From Kitasatospora cinereorecta (GTDB lineage: Bacteria > Actinomycetota > Actinomycetes > Streptomycetales > Streptomycetaceae): a DNA stretch of 64,000 bases. The DNA is taken from contig NZ_JAMZDX010000008.1 of NCBI RefSeq assembly GCF_024172095.1, forward strand, positions 1-64,000. Reading direction: 5' to 3'. The translations under genes were made by a program, and so were the position numbers. Below the pieces are notes generated by a model. It made no database searches, was not told where the DNA came from, and saw only the letters and a list, made by a program, of their open reading frames with translations. Positions 57,280 to 64,000 of the stretch are shown here, piece by piece; positions within the stretch are counted from its first letter, which is position 1; each line of letters opens with the position of its first letter.

Positions 57280-60239
57280 ACACCCCCACTTTCCCGGCTG
57301 CCCTTGAGCGCGCCGCGCGGCGTGCCGGAGTCGCCGGTCGCCGGGCGCTGCGGATCGCGCGGACGGTCCACCGGTTCGCCGCGGCCTACTGGCCCGGGCG
57401 CCGCACCGTGCTGATGACGGCCGGGATGACGTTCCTGTTCCTGCTGGCGGGAGCATCGGCCGCCGATGCCGCCGACGGCAGCGAGCGCGGCGGCATCCTG
57501 GCCCCCCTCAACGTGCTGTCGTCGGAGGGGGTGCCGCTCGACAACTACGACTTGAAGTCCGAGAACGGCGGCACGACCGACATCCGGTCCCACGTGTGCA
57601 ACCTGCTCCTCGGCGCCGGGTTCGCGCTGGTGCGGATGGCGGTGGGCCTCATGTGCTGGGTCTGCCAGTGGATCTGGAACTTCCCCATCGTCTCGACGCT
57701 GGTGGAGACCGCGCAGAAGCTCAGCAGCGAGTTCTTCCAGGTCACCGCCAACGACCTGTCGCTCTACCCCCTCTTCCTGGCGGCGGGGACCGCCTTCGGC
57801 TGCATCCTGATCATGCGGGGGAGGATCGGCCGCGGCGCGGGCGAGATGGTCATCACCCTGCTGCTGTCGACGCTGGTGCTGATGCCCGCGCTCACTCCGC
57901 GCAGCGTCCTGGGCGAGCAGGGGCCGCTGGTGCAGACCCAGCAGGCCGCACACGAGGTCGGCCAGCTGGCCGCCGGGGTCAACGGGCCCGACCCGGGCTG
58001 CACCAGCGACAAGGACAAGAAGGACCCCAGCTGCCCGATGCGGATGACCCTGACCCGCGTCCTGGTCGTCCAGCCGTACCAGCTGCTGCAGTACGGGATC
58101 ATCCCGAACCCGCAGTCCGAGAACGCCCATGAGCGGGAGCTCGCGGAGGTGCACCGGCGGTGGATCCACGGCGAGATCAAGGGCAAGGACGCCGGCGACG
58201 GCTGCGTCACCTGGGTCCCCGGCTCCGAGCAGCTGTGCCCCAAGAGCACGGCCTGGGAGGAGCTGAAGAAGGAGCTGCAGAAGCACGGCGATGAGGGGAA
58301 GGCGGCCTACAACTTCTCGGTCAACAGCAACTGGGACCGGGTCGGCGGCACCGTCTTGGTGCTGTTCGCGACGCTGCTGATTGCGATCGTCGTGCTCGGC
58401 ATGGCCCTGGTCCACCTGGGCACGCAGTTCGCGGACGTGGTGGCCGCCTCGCTGACGGCCCCGGCGCTGGTGTGGGCGATGCTCCCCGGCGGCAACAGGA
58501 GTGCGCTCTGGAAGTGGCTCGGGATCTTCATGACGAGCGTGGTCACCGAGTTCGCCATCAGCATCATGCTGCCGCTCTTCGCGCTGGGCGCCGACCAGAT
58601 TCTGACGAACTCCAAGGACACCGTCATGATCCAGCGGCTGTTGATCCTGGACGGTTTCGCGCTGGTGCTCCTGGTCTTCCACCGGCGGATCTTCGCCGCC
58701 GCCGGGCAGGTCGGTGAGCGGTTCGCGTCCCGGATGCGGTACGCGAAGGTGGGCGGCAGCTTGTTCCTGGGCGAGAACCAGGGCTTGGCGCTGGCCATGT
58801 CCCAGGCCATGGGCACCCTGTCTCCCTCCGGCGGCGGGTTGCTGGGCGGCGGTCGCGCCGGTGGCGGAGCGCTGGGCGGCGGCCTGTTCGGCGGCGGATC
58901 CCCCGCCCACGGTGCGCTGATGCGCAAGGCGCGCATCGCCGAGGGCCTGGCGGCGATCGCCGACCCCGGTCTCGGCCGCATGAACGGCGGGGCGATGGTC
59001 CTCGGCGCGTACGGGGACGTCCGCCGCGGGCTGTCCGCGCTGGCACTGCCCTTCCACGCCGCGCACCAGCTGGTGGCCGGCAACCCGCTGCCGCCGCACA
59101 AGCTCGCCGCCCGCATGAAGCCGGTCGGCTCCCGGGGGCCGCTGGGCGGGCAGACACCGCAGCACGGCCCGGGCGGACCCGGCACGCACGGCGGACCGGG
59201 CGGCGGGCGCGGACCGGCCGGTGGCGGAGGCAGGCCGCCCTTCGGGCGGCAGCAGCAGATGCCCGCCCACGGCCTCACTCCGGTAGGGCACGCCCTGCAC
59301 AACTCGCTGCTGGGCACCCGGGCCGGACGCCTGGCGATCCGGGCGGGCCAGGTCGGCAAGCTGGGCTTCAACGCGGTCGTTGGTGCTCCGGCCACCTGGA
59401 CCCGGCTGAACCGGGCCAACGACGCCATGTGGGAGAACGTCAACCGCCAGTGGGAGCACTACTCGAACGTCCGGCGGGAGTGGACCGGCGACTGGGCGGA
59501 GGGCGCGAAGGACCTGACGAAGGACATCCCGGCCGGCTACCGCATGGCCAAGCGCGGCGCCGAGGGAACCGTCAACGCCATCGGCGGGACGGCCCGGCAC
59601 CAGTACTACCAGGCCGCCGCGTTCGGCCAGACCTACGGTCCGACGCTGGTCAACGGCGTCCGCGCCGCCTACGAGGCCGCCCACATCGGCTACGACCTGA
59701 CGCTGGGCGACCCGTTCCAGCAGGCGAGCGGCCGGGCCGGCCACTTCGCCCCGGCCGACCAGGGCGAGGTCTGGGAGCACGCCAAGGGCCGAGGCCCGGA
59801 GTACCCCTTCCACGAGGTGCAGCCGAGCGAGCCCGTCATCGAGGCGGACCGCGCCGGTCAGGTGGTGGTCTACGGCGGCGAGGGCGACAACGGCCCGTCC
59901 GAGGTGCGTTCCGCGCTGGGCCCGGGAGTCTTTCCGCCGACCGAGCCGATCCGGGTGATCGAGGGCGAGGAGCCGATGGTCATCAACGAGCGCACGGGGG
60001 AGATCCTGGCGTCGCGGCCGTTCACGTCCATTCCGCCCGCGCCCGCCATGGAGGGCATGGATCCGGCAGTGCTGCGGCGGGTCAGCCCGGAGGTGCTGCG
60101 CGAGCCGGGCAGCACGCCGCTGGAAGCGCTGCGGATGCGCCGTCACATCGGCTACCAGACACCGCAGGACACCGCCGGTAGCAACGACGGTCCCGGTGAC
60201 GGCCTGGTGGACGGTCCGGACGGGGGGCTCGGACTGTGA
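57276..60239 (+). CDS. large VirB6/TcpH-like transfer membrane protein (987 aa)
   Basis: ATG in an ATGA overlap. After an N-terminal TM with AGASAADAADG (possible signal-peptide end) there are further hydrophobic segments at about residues 108-130, 165-185, 190-205, 360-395, 410-430 and 450-475. The following 450 residues are Gly/Pro/Ala-rich (GGGLLGGGRAGGGALGGGLF) and end in a polar region. Polytopic core plus a long soluble tail is typical of VirB6/TrbL-like subunits in Gram-positive conjugation. Confidence 0.75.
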   Translation: MNTPTFPAALERAARRAGVAGRRALRIARTVHRFAAAYWPGRRTVLMTAGMTFLFLLAGASAADAADGSERGGILAPLNVLSSEGVPLDNYDLKSENGGTTDIRSHVCNLLLGAGFALVRMAVGLMCWVCQWIWNFPIVSTLVETAQKLSSEFFQVTANDLSLYPLFLAAGTAFGCILIMRGRIGRGAGEMVITLLLSTLVLMPALTPRSVLGEQGPLVQTQQAAHEVGQLAAGVNGPDPGCTSDKDKKDPSCPMRMTLTRVLVVQPYQLLQYGIIPNPQSENAHERELAEVHRRWIHGEIKGKDAGDGCVTWVPGSEQLCPKSTAWEELKKELQKHGDEGKAAYNFSVNSNWDRVGGTVLVLFATLLIAIVVLGMALVHLGTQFADVVAASLTAPALVWAMLPGGNRSALWKWLGIFMTSVVTEFAISIMLPLFALGADQILTNSKDTVMIQRLLILDGFALVLLVFHRRIFAAAGQVGERFASRMRYAKVGGSLFLGENQGLALAMSQAMGTLSPSGGGLLGGGRAGGGALGGGLFGGGSPAHGALMRKARIAEGLAAIADPGLGRMNGGAMVLGAYGDVRRGLSALALPFHAAHQLVAGNPLPPHKLAARMKPVGSRGPLGGQTPQHGPGGPGTHGGPGGGRGPAGGGGRPPFGRQQQMPAHGLTPVGHALHNSLLGTRAGRLAIRAGQVGKLGFNAVVGAPATWTRLNRANDAMWENVNRQWEHYSNVRREWTGDWAEGAKDLTKDIPAGYRMAKRGAEGTVNAIGGTARHQYYQAAAFGQTYGPTLVNGVRAAYEAAHIGYDLTLGDPFQQASGRAGHFAPADQGEVWEHAKGRGPEYPFHEVQPSEPVIEADRAGQVVVYGGEGDNGPSEVRSALGPGVFPPTEPIRVIEGEEPMVINERTGEILASRPFTSIPPAPAMEGMDPAVLRRVSPEVLREPGSTPLEALRMRRHIGYQTPQDTAGSNDGPGDGLVDGPDGGLGL

Positions 60240-61357
60240 AGCTGTTCAGGGCCCACCGGAAGATCAGCTGCATGGGCCTGCTGCTGGTGTGCGCGGCGGC
60301 GACGCTGTGCGGTCTCACCATCATCAGCATGATCGAGGGCGCCGACCCGGGGGCCACCGCTCCGGTGGCCTCGGTCGGCGGCATCCCCCCGAGGCTGATG
60401 CAAGCGTACGTACAGGCCGCCGCCGCGATGCCGCAGCTCGACCCCGAGTGCAAGGGCATGTCGTGGCAGCTCCTGGCCGGCATCGGCAAGGTCGAGTCCG
60501 GCCACGCCGAAGGCCACCAGATCGACGCCGACGGGGTGGTGACACCCCCGCTCGTCGGACCGATCCTCAACGGCAGCGGGGCCGGAGGCAACACCACTCC
60601 CGTCTACGACACAGACCAGGGCCGGTGGGACGACAACAGCCAGTTCGACGCCGCGGTGGGCGTCGTCCAGTTCCTCCCCTCGACCTTCGCCTCGTACGCG
60701 GAAAGGGTCCGCCCCGAGGGCGGCGCCAACCCGCAGGACGTCGACGACGAGACGCTCGCCGCCGCGCTGTACCTGTGCCAGGGCCAGGACCTGACCGATC
60801 CGCAGACCCTGCACAACGCGATCCTCCGCTACAACTACTCCAGCGCCTACGTCGACGAAGTGCTGCGCTGGATGCGGCAGTACACCGAGCTCGGCGATCC
60901 CACGGGGACCGTGCCGATCGGGGACGCCTCCGAGCAGGCGCAGCAGGTGATCGCGGCGGCGGCGAGCCAGTTCGGTGTCCCCTACTCCTGGGGCGGTGGA
61001 AGCGCGGCGGGCCCGACGACGGGCATCTGCTGCTCCGAGGGCGGGCAGGACGGCCGCACGGTCACCGGGTTCGACTGCTCCGGTCTGATGGTCTATGCGT
61101 TCGCGAAGGTCGGGATCAGGCTGCCGCGGGTGGCCGCCGATCAGGCCGGGGTCGGGCAGCGCATCCCCGCCTCAGCCGGCGTGAGCGCGCTGCGGCCCGG
61201 CGACCTGGTCTTCTTCGGCAACTCGGGCGGGATCTACCACGTCGGCCTGTACATCGGCGGCGGCCAGATGATCAACGCCCCGAAGCCCGGCGATGTCGTC
61301 AAGCAAGCCGCCGTCTGGAACTACAACTATGCGGGCGGCGCCCGCTTGCTCGGCTGA
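60236..61357 (+). CDS. lytic transglycosylase/NlpC-P60 cell-wall hydrolase (373 aa)
   Basis: GTG in a GTGA overlap. N-terminal TM (about residues 11-32), then a transglycosylase-like domain: WQLLAGIGKVESGHA with catalytic Glu, and AVGVVQFLPSTFASY. C-terminal NlpC/P60 (about 235-373): GFDCSGLMVYAF with catalytic Cys, and YHVGLYIGGGQMI with His. Opens peptidoglycan for the transfer apparatus (VirB1-like role). Confidence 0.9.
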   Translation: MKLFRAHRKISCMGLLLVCAAATLCGLTIISMIEGADPGATAPVASVGGIPPRLMQAYVQAAAAMPQLDPECKGMSWQLLAGIGKVESGHAEGHQIDADGVVTPPLVGPILNGSGAGGNTTPVYDTDQGRWDDNSQFDAAVGVVQFLPSTFASYAERVRPEGGANPQDVDDETLAAALYLCQGQDLTDPQTLHNAILRYNYSSAYVDEVLRWMRQYTELGDPTGTVPIGDASEQAQQVIAAAASQFGVPYSWGGGSAAGPTTGICCSEGGQDGRTVTGFDCSGLMVYAFAKVGIRLPRVAADQAGVGQRIPASAGVSALRPGDLVFFGNSGGIYHVGLYIGGGQMINAPKPGDVVKQAAVWNYNYAGGARLLG

Positions 61358-61366
61358 GAGGCCACC

Positions 61367-62038
61367 ATGATGATCAAGATTCCCCGGCGCCTGCCCGAGA
61401 TCGCCGCCTTCGCCGTGCTCGCCGGAGGACTCGCCCTCCTGGTGACTCCGGGCGCCGCCGGCCACCGGCCGGAGGCGGTCACCACCGGCACCCGGACCCC
61501 GTCCGCGCCCGCCCCGGCGAGACCGCCGGACTCCGCCGCCCTTCCAACGCCCCCGGCAGCGGAGATGGCCTCGGCGACGGCGTCGCCGACGGGCACCCCG
61601 GTGGCCGGGGCGCCGTCGCCGAGTCCGGCCACCGAGCGGGACGTGATGCCCTCCGGCGTGCCCGCCGCCGGTGACGGGCCGGACGCTGACACTGCACTGC
61701 AGGCCGCGTTCTCCCGGCAGAAGCCGAGCGACCTCGCCCCGGTCGACGCCGAGCAGCTCACCTCCCAGGCCCGCGCGGTCTGGACGGCCGAGACCACCGG
61801 CGTCGGACGTGACCGCTGGCCGCTGTACTTCCCCGCCACCACCGGCGCGGGCCGCCTCTACCTCTACACCGACGTGCGGGTGCAGGCCGCCGCCGCGCAC
61901 ACGGTCGACGGCAGCGCCGACAAGGCCCGGGTCGACCTGCTGTGGGCGGGCACCTCCGCGACCGGCTCGTACGGGGACAGCCGACCGGCCACGTTGACCT
62001 TCACCCGCACCTCGACCGGATGGGAGCCCGTGCGATGA
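61367..62038 (+). CDS. secreted or membrane-anchored hypothetical protein of the transfer operon (223 aa)
   Basis: ATG behind GAGAGGCCACC. N-terminal hydrophobic segment IAAFAVLAGGLALLVTPGAAG is a signal or anchor, followed by a long Pro/Ala/Thr linker (about residues 35-100) and a small C-terminal beta-rich domain (RLYLYTDVRVQAAAAH). Overlaps the next gene in ATGA. Confidence 0.65.
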   Translation: MMIKIPRRLPEIAAFAVLAGGLALLVTPGAAGHRPEAVTTGTRTPSAPAPARPPDSAALPTPPAAEMASATASPTGTPVAGAPSPSPATERDVMPSGVPAAGDGPDADTALQAAFSRQKPSDLAPVDAEQLTSQARAVWTAETTGVGRDRWPLYFPATTGAGRLYLYTDVRVQAAAAHTVDGSADKARVDLLWAGTSATGSYGDSRPATLTFTRTSTGWEPVR

Positions 62039-64000
62039 ACGACCAGACCAACAGCACCGTGCTGCAGGACGTGCTGGGCGCGGCCTGGGGCGTCACGAGC
62101 CGGCTGGCCGACGTGGCCGCCTGGTGCAGCGACAACGCCGGGACGCTCCTGGTCCTCATCACCCCCGTGGCCGTCGCCGCCGGCGTCCTCCACCAGGTCC
62201 TGACCCGCCGCGCCCTCGCGCTGCGCACCCGCTACGTCCTGACGCCCAGCCGCCGGTTCGATCCGAGCACCGAGGACATCTGGCGCCAGACCGCCCTGCT
62301 GATGCGGGCGGCCGGCAAGGGCCCGTGGTGGGCACCTCGAGGAGCCCGCCGGGTGCGGGTGCGGCTGCGGGCGGACGGCAGTGTGCCGCTGGAGTACTCG
62401 ATCGAGGGGCCCAAGGCGGCCGCCACTTTGCTCACCGACAGCCGCTTCCAGGAGGTCAGCGTCGCCGAGGCCGAGGAGGCTGCCGACCCGGTGGCCGCCC
62501 AGGCCGCGCAGGACCGGCTGGACAAGAAGGACAAGGAGCTGCAGCGGCGCCTGAAGGCCGAAGCCAAGAAGGCCCGGGCCAGGGCGAAGGCCGCCGGCAA
62601 GAAAGGCAAGGTGGCCTTGGAGAAGAAGAAGGAGAAGGACGGCCGCCTGGTCGCGGTGCGCGCCGAGTTCGTCCTCAAGGGACGTCCCTCCGCCGCGCTG
62701 CGCGAGGTGCCGATGAACCCCGATCCGCTCCAGCCGCTGATCGACGCCGTCAGCGACGTCCGCGCCGAGCAGGGGGACCTGGCCGAGGTCGTCCTCGACG
62801 TCCAGTCCATCCCGCTGTGGCAGGTGAAGCTGCGCCGCTGGAAGCTGATGCACGACGCCCAGGAGGAGCAGCGCAAGGCCGCCCGGAGGAACGCCCGCAA
62901 CGCCGCGATCGTGGCGGCGGACGCGGAGGACTCGCTGCGCTTCCAACTGCTCAGCCTGCTCGACCCGTCCTCGAAGTCCTCCGCAGGCTCCCGGATGCCG
63001 ACCCCCCGGCCGCGGGCGGTCGAGCCGGAGGAGGCGCTCGGGCGCCTGCACGGCAACACCGGGCTGGTGCGCATCCAGCTGCTGGTGCGCTGCGCCTCCG
63101 AGGATGAGGGGCGCGCCCGGCAGCTGCTGGAGCGGGTGAGTGCCGGTCTCGACGTCTTCGGGCAGGACAGCCGGCTCGCTGTGGACGGCGGCCGGTTCCT
63201 GAAGTGGTCGTGGGGTGCGGACAGCTGGCACCGCCGGGACTCCTTCGACCGGCGCTGGAGCAGCGGGCAGGTCGCCCCCCGGGAGCAGAACTGGCTGCAC
63301 GTCAGCGAGCTCGCCGGGCTGTTCAAGCCCCCGACGATGCACGCGGTGCTGCCGGTCCTCGCCTCCGAGCTGCCCGACTACGTGGCCGGAGAGGCTCTGG
63401 TCCCGCACGGGCGGCTCGTCCACGCCGACGGCACCAGCCGGGTCATCGCGACAAGGGAGGAGGAGTTCCTCTTCAGCGTCACCTTGGGCAAGTCGGCCTA
63501 CGGCAAGACCGAGACCGCGCTCACCAAGGCGATCGCGCTGGCCGCCGCGGGGTTCGGCGTGATGTTCGTCGACCCGCACGGTGACTCCTGGACCACGGCC
63601 TCCCCCTACCTGGCTCACCCCGCCTTCGCCTCCCGGGTGCGCCGGGTCGACCTGGCCCGGGCGGACCAGCCGGAGGCGAAGCTGCCGAGCTGGAACATGC
63701 TGGAGATGGACGCGGAGCGCAATGCCAACCGGGTGGCGTCGGCGGCGGTCGATGCCCTCGCGACTGGCCTGAACTGGACGGACGCGGCGGCACCCCGTGC
63801 GTTGACGATCTTCACGAAGTCCATTGAGGCGCTGGTGATGCACAACGGCCGGGCGGTGGCCGCCGGCCGGCCGGACGCGCAGGCGACCCTGCTGCAGATC
63901 CGCACCCTGCTGACGGACAAGCAGTGGCGGGACGCGCTGATCAAGCACCTGAGCCCGGAGCAGCGCCGGTGGTGGACCACGACGTTCGCGGCCTACCAGG
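62035..64000 (+). CDS. VirD4/TraG-like coupling ATPase, 3' end outside the window
   Basis: ATG in an ATGA overlap; the frame is open to the last base (at least 655 residues). One N-terminal TM (LLVLITPVAVAAGVLHQVL), a long Lys/Arg/Ala-rich coiled-coil-like stretch (about residues 150-205, DKKDKELQRRLKAEAKKARA), then a P-loop LGKSAYGKTETALTKA (about 487-502) and VMFVDPHGDSW (about 512-522), the V-I-D-P-K/H-G-D motif of type IV coupling proteins. Brings DNA to the channel. Confidence 0.8.
   Translation, partial: MNDQTNSTVLQDVLGAAWGVTSRLADVAAWCSDNAGTLLVLITPVAVAAGVLHQVLTRRALALRTRYVLTPSRRFDPSTEDIWRQTALLMRAAGKGPWWAPRGARRVRVRLRADGSVPLEYSIEGPKAAATLLTDSRFQEVSVAEAEEAADPVAAQAAQDRLDKKDKELQRRLKAEAKKARARAKAAGKKGKVALEKKKEKDGRLVAVRAEFVLKGRPSAALREVPMNPDPLQPLIDAVSDVRAEQGDLAEVVLDVQSIPLWQVKLRRWKLMHDAQEEQRKAARRNARNAAIVAADAEDSLRFQLLSLLDPSSKSSAGSRMPTPRPRAVEPEEALGRLHGNTGLVRIQLLVRCASEDEGRARQLLERVSAGLDVFGQDSRLAVDGGRFLKWSWGADSWHRRDSFDRRWSSGQVAPREQNWLHVSELAGLFKPPTMHAVLPVLASELPDYVAGEALVPHGRLVHADGTSRVIATREEEFLFSVTLGKSAYGKTETALTKAIALAAAGFGVMFVDPHGDSWTTASPYLAHPAFASRVRRVDLARADQPEAKLPSWNMLEMDAERNANRVASAAVDALATGLNWTDAAAPRALTIFTKSIEALVMHNGRAVAAGRPDAQATLLQIRTLLTDKQWRDALIKHLSPEQRRWWTTTFAAYQ

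Noticed and set aside
54211..57456. Very long open frame on the minus strand opposite the VirB4-like gene
   Set aside because: High GC keeps opposite frames open; its composition (Arg/Gln/His/Gly-rich) and lack of motifs contrast with the clear VirB4 motifs on the plus strand.
56856..60146. Long minus-strand open frame opposite the VirB6-like gene
   Set aside because: Shadow of the plus-strand gene; no ribosome-binding site and no family features.
61864..63948. Long minus-strand open frame opposite the coupling protein
   Set aside because: The plus frame from 62035 holds the P-loop and DPHGD motifs; the minus frame is low-complexity.

Overview
The window reads as very GC-rich actinomycete DNA, most probably Streptomyces: strong G/C third-position bias, many GTG starts, and start-stop overlaps of the GTGA/ATGA kind throughout. 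A ParB-like protein, a replication-relaxation protein and a long conjugation (type IV secretion) operon point to a large conjugative plasmid or an integrated conjugative element. No integrase, relaxase or rRNA/tRNA gene was seen, so plasmid versus ICE is not settled.

Region 1 (1-5.5 kb and 17-30 kb) is a plasmid-like backbone of mostly small genes of unknown function, interleaved with a ParB-like protein, a PP-loop ATPase (PAPS-reductase/DndC-like), a DpdA-type deazapurine DNA transglycosylase, a C5-cytosine DNA methyltransferase, a protein ending in an SSB-like OB fold, and a membrane protein with the TRADD-N-associated 2-TM domain. Nearly every gene here sits behind one repeated control element: a promoter with an extended TATAGT -10 box, a constant start-proximal stretch (GTTCTCTTGTTGG), a GC-rich hairpin whose stem sequence changes but stays paired, and a constant CCCTTCGAACCAG box just before the ribosome-binding site. 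I count about ten promoter-bearing copies and four or more box-only copies. It behaves like a shared regulon or leader RNA, and I cannot match it to a known family.

Region 2 (5.5-16.4 kb) is an inserted metabolic island: a methyltransferase and an APH-type kinase diverge from each other, followed by a tightly coupled seven-gene minus-strand operon (SIR2-like protein, NUDIX-like hydrolase, branched-chain-type aminotransferase, glycosyltransferase-inositol phosphatase fusion, NagA-like deacetylase, sugar nucleotidyltransferase, glycosyltransferase-HAD phosphatase fusion). This resembles a small amino-sugar biosynthetic pathway with a possible self-resistance kinase.

Region 3 (30.6-46.5 kb) is a conflict or defence island: a zinc-ribbon-repeat Vsr-like endonuclease, an ABC-three-component operon (Rad50-like ATPase with zinc hook, middle component, restriction-nuclease-like effector) of visibly lower GC, a second PD-(D/E)XK-like protein, an AlbA_2/Schlafen-type protein, and an operon coupling an alpha/beta hydrolase, a caspase-like protease and a beta-domain/HTH protein. 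A replication-relaxation protein at 39.5 kb is embedded here.

Region 4 (46.5-52 kb) holds a double winged-helix plasmid protein with its membrane partner, and debris (Tn3-type transposase fragment, two TerD relics, an alpha/beta hydrolase stump). Region 5 (52.7-64 kb, running off the edge) is the transfer operon: TcpC-like, small membrane protein, TcpE-like, VirB4-like ATPase, VirB6-like membrane protein, lytic transglycosylase/NlpC-P60 hydrolase, a secreted protein, and a VirD4/TraG-like coupling ATPase. A tandem 12-bp TCAAGG-type repeat module lies 40-50 bp before the operons at 39.5, 49.1 (minus) and 52.7 kb, suggesting that these units are co-regulated.

Several small genes carry single-base frameshifts. 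Whether these are decay or sequencing errors cannot be decided from sequence alone.
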